Both the position numbers and the translations under genes were made by a program. The notes below the pieces were generated by a model. That model was not told the DNA's origin, did not search any database, and saw only the letters and a list, made by a program, of their open reading frames with translations. Shown piece by piece: positions 10,455 to 19,822 of a stretch of 64,000 nucleotides of DNA. Source of the stretch: Caulobacter sp. (GTDB taxonomy: Bacteria; Pseudomonadota; Alphaproteobacteria; Caulobacterales; Caulobacteraceae); NCBI RefSeq assembly GCF_017744445.1, contig NZ_JAGIBH010000016.1:1-64000 (forward strand), in the 5' to 3' direction. The stretch's first letter is position 1. Every line of letters begins with the position of its first letter.

Positions 10455-11236
10455 TGCTGCTGGCCATTGAACAGGGCAACACCAACACCATGTTCGCCAT
10501 TCACGACGGCTCGTCGTGGGTGGCCCAGTGGCGTTCGGCGACCGAGAGCACCCGCACCGCCGACGAGTATGTGGTGTGGCTATCGCAGCTGCTCTCGATG
10601 CAGGGCCTGGGTTTCCGGGCCATCGACGCGGTGATCATCTCCAGCGTCGTGCCGCAGTCGATCTTCAACCTGCGCAATCTCAGCCGCCGTTACTTCAACG
10701 TCGAGCCGCTGGTCATCGGCGAGAACGCCAAGCTGGGCATCGACGTGCGTATCCAGAAACCGTCCGAAGCCGGCGCCGACCGCCTGGTCAACGCGATCGG
10801 GGCGGGGATGGTCTATAAGGGGCCGCTGATCGTCATCGACAGCGGCACGGCCACCACCTTCGACATCGTAGCGGCCGACGGCGCCTTCGAGGGCGGCATC
10901 ATCTCGCCCGGCATCAATCTTTCGATGCAGGCCCTGCACGAAGCGGCGGCCAAGCTGCCCCGCATCGCCATCCAGAAGCCGGCCGGTAACAGGATCGTGG
11001 GGACGGACACCGTCTCAGCGATGCAGTCCGGCGTGTTCTGGGGGTATATCTCTCTGATCGAGGGTCTCGTCTCGCGCATCAAGGCCGAGCGCGGCGAGCC
11101 CATGACCGTCATCGCCACCGGCGGCGTGGCCTCGTTGTTCGAGGGCGCCACCGATAGCATCGACCACTTCGACTCCGACCTGACGATACGGGGTCTTCTC
11201 GAAATCTATCGTCGAAACACCGTTTCCGAGACCTGA
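10454..11236 (+). CDS. coaX: type III pantothenate kinase
   Basis: Phosphorylates pantothenate in the first step of coenzyme A synthesis. It has 260 residues and the ASKHA-fold signatures: [12 protein letters not shown] at the N-terminus, [23 protein letters not shown] and the GGVASL phosphate loop. In most CoaX proteins the first motif carries Asp (DxGNT); here the equivalent position is Glu. I expect activity because the other motifs are intact. It overlaps birA upstream and rnj downstream by single bases (TGATG), so coupled translation is likely. Confidence 0.93.
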   Translation: MLLAIEQGNTNTMFAIHDGSSWVAQWRSATESTRTADEYVVWLSQLLSMQGLGFRAIDAVIISSVVPQSIFNLRNLSRRYFNVEPLVIGENAKLGIDVRIQKPSEAGADRLVNAIGAGMVYKGPLIVIDSGTATTFDIVAADGAFEGGIISPGINLSMQALHEAAAKLPRIAIQKPAGNRIVGTDTVSAMQSGVFWGYISLIEGLVSRIKAERGEPMTVIATGGVASLFEGATDSIDHFDSDLTIRGLLEIYRRNTVSET

Positions 11237-12915
11237 TGAAAAAATCCAAGAGCGACGAGCTCGTCTTCCTGCCGCTGGGCGGGTCGAACGAGATCGGCAT
11301 GAACTTCAATCTGTATGGCTTTGGCCCGGCGCACGATCGCAAGTGGATCGTCGTTGACCTGGGCGTGACCTTCGGCGACCAGACGACGCCTGGCGTCGAG
11401 ATCATTCTGCCGGACCCGACCTATATCGAGCCCTATGCTGACGACATCGTCGGCATCGTCCTGACCCACGCGCACGAAGACCACCTGGGCGCGGTGCACT
11501 GGCTGTGGCCGCGCTTGAAAGCGCCGGTCTACGCCACGCCATTCACCGCTTTCCTGCTGCGCGAGAAGCTGCGCGACGCCGACCTGCTGGACGAGGTGTC
11601 GATCACCGAAGTACCGCTGGGCGGTAAGTTCTCGCTGGGTCCGTTCGACCTGGAGCTGATCACCCTGACGCACTCGATCCCCGAGCCGAACGGCCTGGCG
11701 ATCAAGACGCCGCTGGGTACGATCCTGCACACCGGCGACTGGAAGATCGACCCCGAGCCCCAGCTGGGCGCCCCGACCGACGAAGCCGCCATCCGCCGCC
11801 TGGGCGACGAGGGCGTGCTGGCCATGGTCTGCGACAGCACCAACGTCTTCGTCGAAGGCGAAGCCGGCTCGGAAGCCGACGTCCGCGTGGCGCTGGGCAA
11901 CCTGATCCAGAGCCTGTCGGGCAAGATCGCCGTGGCCTGCTTCGCCTCGAACGTGGCGCGCATGGACACCGTGATCCGCGCGGCCCAGGCCAGCGGCCGA
12001 AAGGTTTGCCTGGCCGGCCGCTCGATGCACCGCATGGCCGCAGCTGCGCGTTCGGTCGGACTGCTGCAGGGCCTGGAGCCCTTCATCACTGACGACCAGG
12101 CCAAGCACATGGGCGAGGACGAGATCCTCTTCCTGTGCACCGGCAGCCAAGGCGAGGCCCGCGCGGCCCTGTCGCGCATCGCCGACGGCAGCCATCCGCA
12201 TGTGAAGCTGGGGCAGGGCGACCACGTGATCTTCAGCTCGCGGGTGATCCCGGGCAACGAGATCCCGATCCGCAACCTGCAGAACAAGCTGGCCGATCGT
12301 GGCGTGCGCCTGCACACCGAGCGCGACACGCCCGGCATCCACGTCTCGGGCCACCCGTGCCGTGAAGAGCTGCGCCAGATGTACGCGTGGGTTCGCCCGC
12401 ACATTGCCGTGCCGACCCACGGCGAGCGCCGCCACCTGATCGAGCACGCCGCCTTCGCCAAGGACCTGCAGGTCCCGCACGCGGTCAGCCCGCGCAACGG
12501 CGACATGGTGCTGCTGGCCCCCGGTCAGCCCGGCATCATCGACGAGGTGCCGGCCGGTCGTCTGTACGTGGATGGCGGCGTGGTCACGCCCGAGAACGGC
12601 GACGCCCTGCGCGAGCGCCGGCACGCGGCGTTCAACGGCATCCTGGCCGTGTCGATCGTGCTGGACGGCCGCAACAAGATCGTTTCGGGTCCGCAGGTGC
12701 GCGGCATCGGCCTGACCGGCGACGAGGAATACAGCCTGGACGACGCCCTGGACGACCTCGCCGAGGAAGCCGAGGGCGCCTACAAGAAGCTGGATGGCGA
12801 CGCTCGCGAGATCGACGAGACCATCGAGAGCGCCATCTCCCGCGCCGTGAAGAAGGCCGCGTTCCGTATCTGGGAGCGCAAGCCGGTCGTCGAGACGACG
12901 GTCCTGCGCATCTAG
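11236..12915 (+). CDS. rnj: ribonuclease J
   Basis: Metallo-beta-lactamase/beta-CASP ribonuclease with 5'-exonuclease and endonuclease activity in RNA maturation and decay. It has 559 residues. THAHEDHLG gives the zinc ligands His78, His80, Asp82 and His83; further motifs are HTGDWKIDPEP, CDSTN and SGHPCREEL. The C-terminal roughly 100 residues are the RNase J dimer domain. The start overlaps the coaX stop. Alphaproteobacteria commonly carry one RNase J alongside RNase E. Confidence 0.93.
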   Translation: MKKSKSDELVFLPLGGSNEIGMNFNLYGFGPAHDRKWIVVDLGVTFGDQTTPGVEIILPDPTYIEPYADDIVGIVLTHAHEDHLGAVHWLWPRLKAPVYATPFTAFLLREKLRDADLLDEVSITEVPLGGKFSLGPFDLELITLTHSIPEPNGLAIKTPLGTILHTGDWKIDPEPQLGAPTDEAAIRRLGDEGVLAMVCDSTNVFVEGEAGSEADVRVALGNLIQSLSGKIAVACFASNVARMDTVIRAAQASGRKVCLAGRSMHRMAAAARSVGLLQGLEPFITDDQAKHMGEDEILFLCTGSQGEARAALSRIADGSHPHVKLGQGDHVIFSSRVIPGNEIPIRNLQNKLADRGVRLHTERDTPGIHVSGHPCREELRQMYAWVRPHIAVPTHGERRHLIEHAAFAKDLQVPHAVSPRNGDMVLLAPGQPGIIDEVPAGRLYVDGGVVTPENGDALRERRHAAFNGILAVSIVLDGRNKIVSGPQVRGIGLTGDEEYSLDDALDDLAEEAEGAYKKLDGDAREIDETIESAISRAVKKAAFRIWERKPVVETTVLRI

Positions 12916-13026
12916 TGAAGGCAGGGCGGCCACGGAAACGCCGTGGTCGCCCTATCTTTCCGCGCCGCGGACCTGGTGCTAGGCCAATCGGCAAAGACCA
13001 GAAAAGCGCAGCGGGAGTTCCCTGGA

Positions 13027-13443
13027 ATGATCGGCAAGCTCAACCACGTCGGCGTCGCCACGCCGTCGATCGACGACTCGGTCAAGATGTACCGCGACCT
13101 CTTGGGCGCCACCTCGGTCACCGAGAAGTGGGCGATGCCCGAGCAGGGGGTCTGGGTTTGCTTCGTCAACCTGCCCAACAGCCAGATCGAGCTGATCGAG
13201 CCCTATGGCGAGAGCTCGCCGATCCACGGCTTCCTGGCCAAGAACCCCAAGGGTGGCCAGCACCACATCTGCTTCGAGGTCGAGAACATCTACGAAGCCC
13301 GCGATGACCTGGTGGCCAAAGGCGCGACCGTGCTGGGCGAGCCCCGCATCGGCGCCCACGGCACGATGATCATCTTCGTTCACCCCAAGGACATGGGCGG
13401 CCTGCTGGTCGAGCTCATGGAAACGCCCAAGGACGCTCACTGA
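13027..13443 (+). CDS. mce: methylmalonyl-CoA epimerase
   Basis: Vicinal-oxygen-chelate enzyme that interconverts the two epimers of methylmalonyl-CoA in propionyl-CoA breakdown. It has 138 residues, the usual size, with two beta-alpha-beta-beta-beta units. NHVGVATPSIDDSV begins the first; QHHICFEVENI begins the second; ELIEPYGESSPIHGFL and GGLLVELME carry metal-binding and substrate contacts. I chose the ATG at 13027 because the upstream part of the track ORF is intergenic and does not match the family. The stop overlaps the next start (TGATG). Confidence 0.93.
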   Translation: MIGKLNHVGVATPSIDDSVKMYRDLLGATSVTEKWAMPEQGVWVCFVNLPNSQIELIEPYGESSPIHGFLAKNPKGGQHHICFEVENIYEARDDLVAKGATVLGEPRIGAHGTMIIFVHPKDMGGLLVELMETPKDAH

Positions 13444-13703
13444 TGAGCCCGATTACCTGGTTCGCCATCTACCTGACCATCTGGTGGACGGTGCTGTTCG
13501 CCGTGCTGCCGCTGGGCTCGCAAAGCTTTCACGAGGCCGGCGTCACGCCGCCGCCAGGCGTGGATCCTGGCGCGCCGCTGAACCCGAACCTGAAGCGTAA
13601 GTTCATCACCACGACCTGGGTCTCGGCCGTCGTGTTCGTGCTGTTCTTCCTGACCGTGCACTTTCACCTGGTGACTCTGCCGGATCTTCCAGCCGCCACG
13701 TGA
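13443..13703 (+). CDS. DUF1467 family small membrane protein
   Basis: An 86-residue protein with two hydrophobic helices, roughly residues 4-24 and 55-76, joined by a Pro/Gly-rich loop with a charged NLKRKF segment. It resembles DUF1467 proteins, which often sit between mce and proS in alphaproteobacteria; no function is established. The ATG overlaps the mce stop, so it belongs to the same transcript. The match rests on size, topology, the WWTVLFAVLPLG opening and position. Confidence 0.8.
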   Translation: MSPITWFAIYLTIWWTVLFAVLPLGSQSFHEAGVTPPPGVDPGAPLNPNLKRKFITTTWVSAVVFVLFFLTVHFHLVTLPDLPAAT

Positions 13704-13715
13704 CGTGCGGATGCA

Positions 13716-13932
13716 CAAGCCTTGGGCGCGGAGCGGTCGATTTGCCCGCATTCGCCCAAGGCTTGGGCGAACCGCCTCATTGTTAGCGCTTCCCATGGAT
13801 GGCCGTGCCCCAACACGTGTTCGGGCGGTAAGGTGACTTCAGGAGATCGGCCTAGCCGGTCTCGCTCTGTGGCGTCTTCCCCGACGATGACTTGAAAGGC
13901 CGCGCGGCGATCCGCGCGGCCTCTCTTTTTTC
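13716..13932 (+). ncRNA. candidate structured RNA or long 3' UTR between the mce operon and proS
   Basis: The 323 bases between the DUF1467 gene and proS hold no credible ORF but four good stem-loops on the plus strand. They are a 12-bp stem (arms 13717-13728 and 13753-13764), an interrupted palindrome at 13807-13826 (GCCC-c-AACACGTGTT-c-GGGC), a 9-bp stem with a 3-base loop at 13843-13863, and an intrinsic terminator at 13897-13932. The segment GTGTTCGGGCGGTAAGG followed by CTTCAGGAGATCGG loosely recalls 6S RNA, but I cannot align it. It could equally be a structured 3' UTR. The bases from 13933 to 14026 hold only the proS upstream region. Confidence 0.45.
13897..13932 (+). terminator. intrinsic terminator upstream of proS
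   Basis: A 10-bp perfect GC stem (GGCCGCGCGG / CCGCGCGGCC) with loop CGAT, followed by TCTCTTTTTT. It points in the plus direction and should end the nuo-DUF1467 transcript or a separate small RNA. Confidence 0.88.
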
Positions 13933-14026
13933 TACGGCGGAGCCTTAGTTTGGCCTCGCGCGTTGCCAAGCTGTCGGGGGAGGGGCTATCTCAGGCCCTT
14001 CTCGAATTCCCGGAGTTTCCACGCGC

Positions 14027-15358
14027 ATGCGCTTGTCGCGCTATTTCCTGCCGGTGCTGAAGGAAGCACCGTCCGACGCCCAGATCGTTTCGCACCAGCT
14101 GATGCTTCGCGCCGGCATGATCCGCCAGGAAGCGGCGGGCATCTATGCCTGGCTGCCACTGGGTCTGCGCGTGCTGAACAAGATCGAGCAGATCGTCCGC
14201 GAGGAAATGGATCGCGCCGGCGCCATCGAGCTCTTGATGCCGACCATCCAGCTGGCCGAGCTGTGGCGCGAAAGCGGTCGCTACGACGACTACGGCGACG
14301 AGATGCTGCGCATCACCGACCGTCACAAGCGCGAGCTGCTGTTCGGCCCGACCGCCGAGGAAGTCGTCACCGACATCTTCCGCGCCTCGGTCAAGAGCTA
14401 CAAGGACCTGCCCAAGAACCTCTACAACATCCAGTGGAAGTTCCGCGACGAGCGCCGTCCGCGCTTTGGCGTGATGCGCGGCCGTGAGTTCCTGATGAAG
14501 GACGCCTACAGCTTCGACCTCGACGCCGAGGGCGCGCGCAAGTCCTACAACCGCATGTTCGTGGCCTATCTGAACCTGTTCGCGCGGATGGGCCTGAAGG
14601 CGGTGCCGATGCGCGCCGACACCGGCCCGATCGGCGGCGACCTCAGCCATGAGTTCATCGTCCTGGCCGAGACCGGTGAAAGCGCCGTCTTCTGCCACAA
14701 GGACCTGGTCGAGATGCCGGCTCCCGGTCCGGATCTGGATTGGGCCAACGGCGATCTGCAGCCGCTGGTGAACCAGCGCACGGCGCTGTACGCCGCGACC
14801 GAGGAAATGCACGACGAAGCCGCCTTCAACGCCCTGCCGGAAGGCGACCGCCTGTCGGCGCGCGGCATCGAGGTCGGCCACATCTTCTCGTTCGGCACCA
14901 AGTATTCCGAGCCGATGAAGGCCACGATCCAAGGTCCGGATGGCCAGCAAGTCCCGGCCCAGATGGGCAGCTACGGCGTCGGCGTCTCGCGTCTGCTAGG
15001 CGCGATCATCGAGGCCAGCCATGACGAAGGCGGCATCATCTGGCCGGAAAGCGTCGCGCCGTTTGATGTCGGCATCGTCAACATGCGGCAGGGCGACGCT
15101 GCCTGCGACGCGGCTTGCGAGACCGCCTACAACGCGCTGAAGGCCGCCGGTAAGGACGTGCTGTACGACGATACCGACGCCCGCGGCGGCGCCAAGTTCG
15201 CCACCATGGACCTGATCGGTCTGCCCTGGCAGCTGATCGTCGGCCCCAAGGGCATCGCCGAGGGCGTGGTCGAGATCAAGAACCGCAAGACCGGCGAGCG
15301 TCACACCGCCTCGCTCGAATCCGTCCTCGACGGCCTGACCAAGAGCAAGACCGCCTGA
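14027..15358 (+). CDS. proS: prolyl-tRNA synthetase (short alphaproteobacterial type)
   Basis: Class II synthetase charging tRNA-Pro. Class II motifs are clear: [21 protein letters not shown] (motif 1 region), [21 protein letters not shown] (motif 2), and [14 protein letters not shown] (motif 3), followed by the anticodon-binding domain. At 443 residues it is much shorter than E. coli ProS (572) because the large editing insertion between motifs 2 and 3 is missing, as is usual in alphaproteobacteria; mischarged Ala is then cleared by separate proteins. The stop overlaps the lolC start (TGATG). Confidence 0.95.
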   Translation: MRLSRYFLPVLKEAPSDAQIVSHQLMLRAGMIRQEAAGIYAWLPLGLRVLNKIEQIVREEMDRAGAIELLMPTIQLAELWRESGRYDDYGDEMLRITDRHKRELLFGPTAEEVVTDIFRASVKSYKDLPKNLYNIQWKFRDERRPRFGVMRGREFLMKDAYSFDLDAEGARKSYNRMFVAYLNLFARMGLKAVPMRADTGPIGGDLSHEFIVLAETGESAVFCHKDLVEMPAPGPDLDWANGDLQPLVNQRTALYAATEEMHDEAAFNALPEGDRLSARGIEVGHIFSFGTKYSEPMKATIQGPDGQQVPAQMGSYGVGVSRLLGAIIEASHDEGGIIWPESVAPFDVGIVNMRQGDAACDAACETAYNALKAAGKDVLYDDTDARGGAKFATMDLIGLPWQLIVGPKGIAEGVVEIKNRKTGERHTASLESVLDGLTKSKTA

Positions 15359-16638
15359 TGCCAGACGCCCGCGCCGCCGGTCCCTTCAGTCGCTGGGAGC
15401 GCTCTGTCGCTCGCCGGTATCTGTTCGCCAAGCGCAAGAACGGCGGCGTGGCGCTGATCTCGGTCATCTCGTTCAGCGCGGTGATGTTGGCGGTCTTCGC
15501 CCTCATCACCGTGATGAGCGTCATGAACGGCTTCCGAGCCGAGCTGCTGGGCCGGATCCTCGGCTTCAACGGCCACCTCTACGCCCAGTCGCCGATGATC
15601 AACGGCCCTGACCGCGACACCGTGATCCGCCGGATCAAGGCCGCGCCGGGCGTCATCCAGGCCGCGCCGATGGTCGAGGCCCAGGCCATGGTGCTGGGCC
15701 CGACCCAGGTGACCGGCGCCATCGTGCGTGGGGTCACCACCAGCGACCTGCGGCACATGTCGCTGATCGCCGGCAATATCAAGAAAGGCTCGATGGACGG
15801 CTTCGGCGTCGGCGAGTACGGCGGCGAGATCGTGCTGATCGGCGACCGTATGGCCCAGAGCCTGGGCGTGCAGCCTGGTGACCCCATCACCCTGATCTCG
15901 CCCTCGGGCCCGTCGACCGCCTTCGGCAGCTCGACCCAGGAAAAGAACTACATCGTCGGCGGCGTCTTCAGCGTCGGCATGAGCCAGTTCGACGAGGCCT
16001 TCGTCTACATGCCGCTGGCCCAGGCCCAGCTGTTCTTTGGCCGCGACACCTCGGTCGACTATGTCGAGATCAAGCTCGACGACCCCGACAAGGCCAAGGC
16101 GCTGAAGCACGACGTCGAGGTCGCCAGCGGCCCCGGCGCCCTGGTCAGCGACTGGCAGGACAAGAACCACAGCTACTTCACCGCCCTGCAGGTCGAGCGG
16201 AAGGTCATGCGCCTGATCCTGGGCTGCATCGTCGCCATCGCCACCCTGAACATCATCTCCAGCCTGGTCATGCTGGTGAAGAACAAGGGCAAGGACATCG
16301 CCATCCTTCGCACCATGGGCGCGGGGCAGGGCGCGATCCTGCGGATCTTCGTCATGGCCGGCGCCTCGATCGGCGTGGCCGGCACGCTGTGCGGCCTGGC
16401 CCTGGGCGCGCTGTTCTGCACCTACATCACGCCCATCCAGAACTTCGTGGAATGGGCCACCGGCACGGCCGTCTTCAGCGCCGACGTCTACATGCTCTCG
16501 CACATCCCGGCGAAGATCGACTGGACCGAGGTCGCGGGCATCGTGACCCTGTCGGCCCTGTTCAGCGTGCTGGCGACCCTGCCGCCGGCCTGGCGCGCCT
16601 CGCGTCTCGATCCGGTGGAGGCGCTTCGTTATGAGTGA
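15358..16638 (+). CDS. lolC: lipoprotein-releasing ABC transporter permease (LolC/LolE family)
   Basis: Inner-membrane permease that extracts lipoproteins for transfer to LolA. It has 426 residues: an N-terminal helix near residues 30-55 ([20 protein letters not shown]), a long periplasmic MacB-like domain, and three C-terminal helices of the FtsX fold. [19 protein letters not shown] is the typical coupling loop. Only one permease gene is present beside lolD, so the transporter may be a homodimer (LolF-like) unless a second gene lies elsewhere. It overlaps proS at the start and lolD by 8 bases at the end. Confidence 0.92.
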   Translation: MPDARAAGPFSRWERSVARRYLFAKRKNGGVALISVISFSAVMLAVFALITVMSVMNGFRAELLGRILGFNGHLYAQSPMINGPDRDTVIRRIKAAPGVIQAAPMVEAQAMVLGPTQVTGAIVRGVTTSDLRHMSLIAGNIKKGSMDGFGVGEYGGEIVLIGDRMAQSLGVQPGDPITLISPSGPSTAFGSSTQEKNYIVGGVFSVGMSQFDEAFVYMPLAQAQLFFGRDTSVDYVEIKLDDPDKAKALKHDVEVASGPGALVSDWQDKNHSYFTALQVERKVMRLILGCIVAIATLNIISSLVMLVKNKGKDIAILRTMGAGQGAILRIFVMAGASIGVAGTLCGLALGALFCTYITPIQNFVEWATGTAVFSADVYMLSHIPAKIDWTEVAGIVTLSALFSVLATLPPAWRASRLDPVEALRYE

Positions 16639-17320
16639 TCCGATCCTGGCCCTACGTGGGGTCGAGCGCGTCTACAAGACCGAGGCTGGCCCGCTGCCGG
16701 TGCTGCGCGGCGTCGATATCGACGTTTATCCGGGCGAGGTCGTCGGCCTGATCGGGCCTTCGGGCTCGGGCAAGTCGTCGCTGTTGCACTCTGCGGGTCT
16801 GCTCGAGCGGCCTGACGCTGGTCTGGTGGCCCTGGAAGGCCGCGACTGCTCCAAGCTGTCCGAGCGCGTCCGCACCCGTATCCGTCTGGGCACGGTGGGC
16901 TTCGTCTACCAGTTCCACCACCTGCTGCCCGAGTTCTCGGCCATCGAGAACGTGGCCATGCCGCTGACCATCGCCGGCAAGAGCCGCAAGGAAGCCGAGA
17001 GCCGCGCTCGGGAACTGCTGGAAGGTCTGGGCCTGGGTCACCGCCTGACCCACCAGCCGGCCCAGATGTCCGGCGGCGAGCAGCAACGCGTCGCCATCGC
17101 CCGCGCCCTGGCCAATCATCCCAAGCTTCTGCTGGCCGACGAGCCGACCGGCAATCTGGACCCGGCCACCTCGGCGGCGGTGTTCCAGGCCCTGTACCAG
17201 ACCTGCCGCCAGCAGGGCGTCGCGGCCGTGATCGCCACGCACAACATGGAACTGGCCCGCTACATGGACCGCGTGGTCGCCCTGAAGGACGGCCACCTGG
17301 AAACCCAAAGCTTCAGCTAG
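16631..17320 (+). CDS. lolD: lipoprotein-releasing system ATP-binding protein
   Basis: ATPase subunit of the Lol exporter, 229 residues. It has Walker [10 protein letters not shown] (about residues 42-50), signature [15 protein letters not shown] (about 146-160), Walker [13 protein letters not shown], and the H-loop [10 protein letters not shown]. The start lies within the last codons of lolC, as expected for a coupled permease/ATPase pair. The stop codon overlaps the stop of the gene on the opposite strand through a shared CTAG. Confidence 0.95.
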   Translation: MSDPILALRGVERVYKTEAGPLPVLRGVDIDVYPGEVVGLIGPSGSGKSSLLHSAGLLERPDAGLVALEGRDCSKLSERVRTRIRLGTVGFVYQFHHLLPEFSAIENVAMPLTIAGKSRKEAESRARELLEGLGLGHRLTHQPAQMSGGEQQRVAIARALANHPKLLLADEPTGNLDPATSAAVFQALYQTCRQQGVAAVIATHNMELARYMDRVVALKDGHLETQSFS

Positions 17321-18555
17321 AACTGATGGCGGAAGGCGGTCTGCACGACCGTCTGACGCTGGCGAGGGTCCAGGGCGAACCGCGTGCGATCACGGCGGAA
17401 GCTGTCGATATACAGCGCCTCGAACACGATCTGGGCGTTCGGCTTGACGTCCCAGCGATAGGCCGCCAGCCCCGACCAGCCGTGCTCGGCATTGTTGTCG
17501 AAGGCCTTGTTGGTGCGGTCCGTCGTCGAGAAGTGATCCAGGCGCGCGGTCGCCGAGCCCGGTCCCAGCGCCTTGCTGGCCGAGACATAGGCCGCCTCGA
17601 ACCCGACGTCCGCCCAGATGCCGAAGGCGTTCGAATAGCCCATCAGGGTCTCGCCGGTCATGACCTGGGCCTTCACCGCGACGGTGTCCAGGTCCAGGCG
17701 CATGCCGAGGTTCCAGAACCGGGTCTCCCACGACCATTCGCGATTGGCGTCGACGCTGGTGCGGTCGCCTTCGTTGTCATAGCGGAAAAGGTCGAAGGCC
17801 AGGCGCGACGATGGCCGCCACTCGATCCGGCCGTAATAGCCGAACCGGCCGTCGATCTCGGCCAGGGGCGTGGTCGACGGGGCCTGGCGAGAAGCCATGC
17901 GGCCGGCCAAGGGCGGCAGCGGGAAGCGACCGAACACCGGCGACTTGATGTCGTGCAGCGCCCAGCCGCGGAAGGTCAATTCGGTGCCCGAGGTGTCGCC
18001 GTTCTTGAACACTCCGGCCGTAAACCCGAAAGTCTGGCCGGCCAGGCTGCGCCGGATCGTGGCCTCGACCCCGACGACCTTGGTCTCCTCGGCCACCCAG
18101 CTGTTGATCGCCGAAGGGGTGATGGTGTCGGGCACGGACCAGTCCAGGCCGTCGTGCTCCAGCGAGATCGTCGGATAGAACACGCCGGCCCGGGCCGAAA
18201 GGCGTAGAGCCGAGCCCGGCCGAGAACGATAGGCTAGATAGCCTTCGCCCATGTCGACCAGATGCCGCTGGCCGTCCTGACTCTCGGCCACGATCACGGC
18301 CGACAGGGTGTCGGAAAAGCGCGGGTTCCAGACTAGGGCGGCTTCGCCCAGGCGCAGGCCCTGGTGATCGTCGCCGAACCGGGCCTTGCCCAGGCCGCCG
18401 TCGATCCAGGACGTCTCGCCATCGGCAGCCGCCAGGCGCAGATCGACCAGGCCCGAAAGGGTGTCGCGGGAGAACAGGTCCGCTTGCGCGCAAGCCGAAC
18501 CGGCGCTCGCCAAGACCAGGGCCGTCCCCACAACGGTCGAAGTCACTCTCCCCAT
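17317..18555 (-). CDS. predicted outer-membrane beta-barrel protein (porin-like)
   Basis: A 412-residue protein with a clear Sec signal ([25 protein letters not shown], cleavage near residue 24). The mature chain alternates polar and hydrophobic residues in short strands, with aromatic girdle positions, and ends in Phe (FRHQF), the usual barrel-assembly signal. I see repeated strand patterns such as [17 protein letters not shown] and [17 protein letters not shown]. No substrate can be read from the sequence, and I could not assign a named porin family. The upstream gene on the same strand, a nucleoside hydrolase, ends 35 bases before its start, suggesting an operon. Confidence 0.75.
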   Translation of the reverse strand: MGRVTSTVVGTALVLASAGSACAQADLFSRDTLSGLVDLRLAAADGETSWIDGGLGKARFGDDHQGLRLGEAALVWNPRFSDTLSAVIVAESQDGQRHLVDMGEGYLAYRSRPGSALRLSARAGVFYPTISLEHDGLDWSVPDTITPSAINSWVAEETKVVGVEATIRRSLAGQTFGFTAGVFKNGDTSGTELTFRGWALHDIKSPVFGRFPLPPLAGRMASRQAPSTTPLAEIDGRFGYYGRIEWRPSSRLAFDLFRYDNEGDRTSVDANREWSWETRFWNLGMRLDLDTVAVKAQVMTGETLMGYSNAFGIWADVGFEAAYVSASKALGPGSATARLDHFSTTDRTNKAFDNNAEHGWSGLAAYRWDVKPNAQIVFEALYIDSFRRDRTRFALDPRQRQTVVQTAFRHQF

Positions 18556-18590
18556 GACAGGGAGACTGCGGGACGACCGCTGCGATTGCG

Positions 18591-19583
18591 TTAAAGCAGG
18601 GCCTGTTTCATGGCGGCGAAAAAGCCGGCCTGATCGATCTTCTTGATCACCCGTGCATTGGGCGGCCGACGCTTCAGGGCCGGGTCGGCGATCTCGATGT
18701 CCGGCAGGATAGAGTGTGAGACGCTGAGGTAGCCACGTGTCAGCTCGCCCATGGTCTCGACGTCGACCACGCAGTCCTCGGCTTTCAGGATCAGGCGCTC
18801 ATCCAGGGCGATGGCGCAGGTGAGGGCGTCCGGGTGCAGGCTGCCGTCCAGTCCCTCGGTCTCGCGGGCGAAGGCCAGCGAGGCGCGGTTCACGTCGGTG
18901 AAGAACTTGGCCTTGTCGGTGCCCAGGGCTTCCAGCTCCGCCAGTTGCGCGGTGCTCCACAGGCCGTCGTTCAGCGTCAGGGTCCAGGTGGCGATCGACA
19001 GGTTGAAGCCGGCATTGACGACGATCTTGGCCGCCTCGGGATCGACATAGAAATTGTACTCGGCGGCCGGGGTGACGTTCCCGACGCCATTGTCCGTGCC
19101 GCCCATGACCCACAGATGCTTCAGCGCCTTGGCGATGCGCGGTTCGCGCAGATAGGCCAGGGCGATGTTGGTCAGCGGCGCCTGGGCGATCAGGGTGATC
19201 TCTCCGGGCGCGTCCATGATCCGCCGCACCAGCTCGTCGACCGCGTGGCCGTCGGCGGGGCGCTGGGCGGCTTCTGGAAAGCCGCTGTCGCTCATGCCGT
19301 CGTGGCCGAACACATAGGCGGCGTCCAATGGCGCGCGCGTGAACGGCGCCTGGGCGCCCAGATAGACCGGCACGCCGGCCTTGCCGCATTGCTCCAGCGT
19401 GACCAGGGCGTTCTCGGCATGCTGGACGAAGCCGACATTGCCGTGGGCGATGGTGATGGCCTCGACGGTCACGCCGGGGCGGGTGAGGGCGAGCATCAGG
19501 GAGAAGACGTCGTCGCCGGCGGTGTCGGTGTCGATGATCAGGCGCATGGCGCCGATCTGAACCGATCCGGCGGGCTTGGCCAT
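18591..19583 (-). CDS. nucleoside hydrolase (IUNH family)
   Basis: Hydrolyses the N-glycosidic bond of nucleosides to free base and ribose. It has 330 residues, or 318 if the internal ATG at 19547 is used. The calcium-binding N-terminal motif is MRLIIDTDTAGDD, a variant of the classic DTDPGxDD. ITLIAQAPLTNIALAYLREP and VMGGTDNGVGNVTPAAEYNFYVDPEAA are the other family hallmarks, the latter carrying the substrate-contact Asn, Glu and Asp. I reject the longer track start, which would run into the sidA control region. There is no signal peptide, so it is cytoplasmic. It precedes the barrel gene and may serve nucleoside scavenging. Confidence 0.9.
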   Translation of the reverse strand: MAKPAGSVQIGAMRLIIDTDTAGDDVFSLMLALTRPGVTVEAITIAHGNVGFVQHAENALVTLEQCGKAGVPVYLGAQAPFTRAPLDAAYVFGHDGMSDSGFPEAAQRPADGHAVDELVRRIMDAPGEITLIAQAPLTNIALAYLREPRIAKALKHLWVMGGTDNGVGNVTPAAEYNFYVDPEAAKIVVNAGFNLSIATWTLTLNDGLWSTAQLAELEALGTDKAKFFTDVNRASLAFARETEGLDGSLHPDALTCAIALDERLILKAEDCVVDVETMGELTRGYLSVSHSILPDIEIADPALKRRPPNARVIKKIDQAGFFAAMKQALL

Positions 19584-19639
19584 AGGGACGGGGCGCCTAT
19601 CGAGTGACTCGGGCGAAGAAAATGTGGTGGAACGTCGCG

Positions 19640-19654
19640 GAACATCTTGTGAAC
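19640..19654 (+). promoter_or_regulatory. LexA operator in front of sidA
   Basis: GAAC-ATCTTGT-GAAC is a perfect direct repeat with 7-base spacing, the complement of the alphaproteobacterial LexA box GTTC-N7-GTTC. More GAAC half-sites surround it (19630, 19656, 19674). It overlaps the -35 element of the sidA promoter and lies between the divergent nucleoside hydrolase and sidA genes. Confidence 0.88.
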
Positions 19655-19675
19655 AGAACAAAACCGGAATATGGA
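19647..19675 (+). promoter_or_regulatory. candidate sidA promoter
   Basis: TTGTGA, 17 bases, TATGGA resembles a housekeeping-sigma promoter. The LexA box covers the -35 hexamer, which would allow direct repression. It lies about 30 bases before the sidA ATG. It is a prediction by eye; no start site is known. Confidence 0.5.
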
Positions 19676-19703
19676 ACAAAACAAGAAATCTGTGGAGGTT
19701 CCG

Positions 19704-19793
19704 ATGATCCGTATCGCGCGTGAGTCTCTGGCCCTTGTGTCGGTCGCCAGCTTCGTATGGATGATGTGTACGGTCGCCCAACTGGTGGCCTGA
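19704..19793 (+). CDS. sidA: SOS-induced cell-division inhibitor SidA (29-residue membrane peptide)
   Basis: Too short for the ORF track. [20 protein letters not shown] continues to end in AQLVA: a short positively charged N-terminus and one hydrophobic helix. A strong ribosome-binding site (GGAGG, 5 bases before the ATG) and a perfect LexA box about 50 bases upstream support it. In Caulobacter crescentus SidA is a 29-residue inner-membrane peptide, repressed by LexA, that blocks division through the late divisome proteins FtsW and FtsN. Length, topology and SOS control all match; the identification rests on these, not an alignment. dnaE starts 29 bases downstream. Confidence 0.82.
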   Translation: MIRIARESLALVSVASFVWMMCTVAQLVA

Positions 19794-19822
19794 GTCTTTT
19801 GGTCGTGTAGCGGAGGTCGGTC

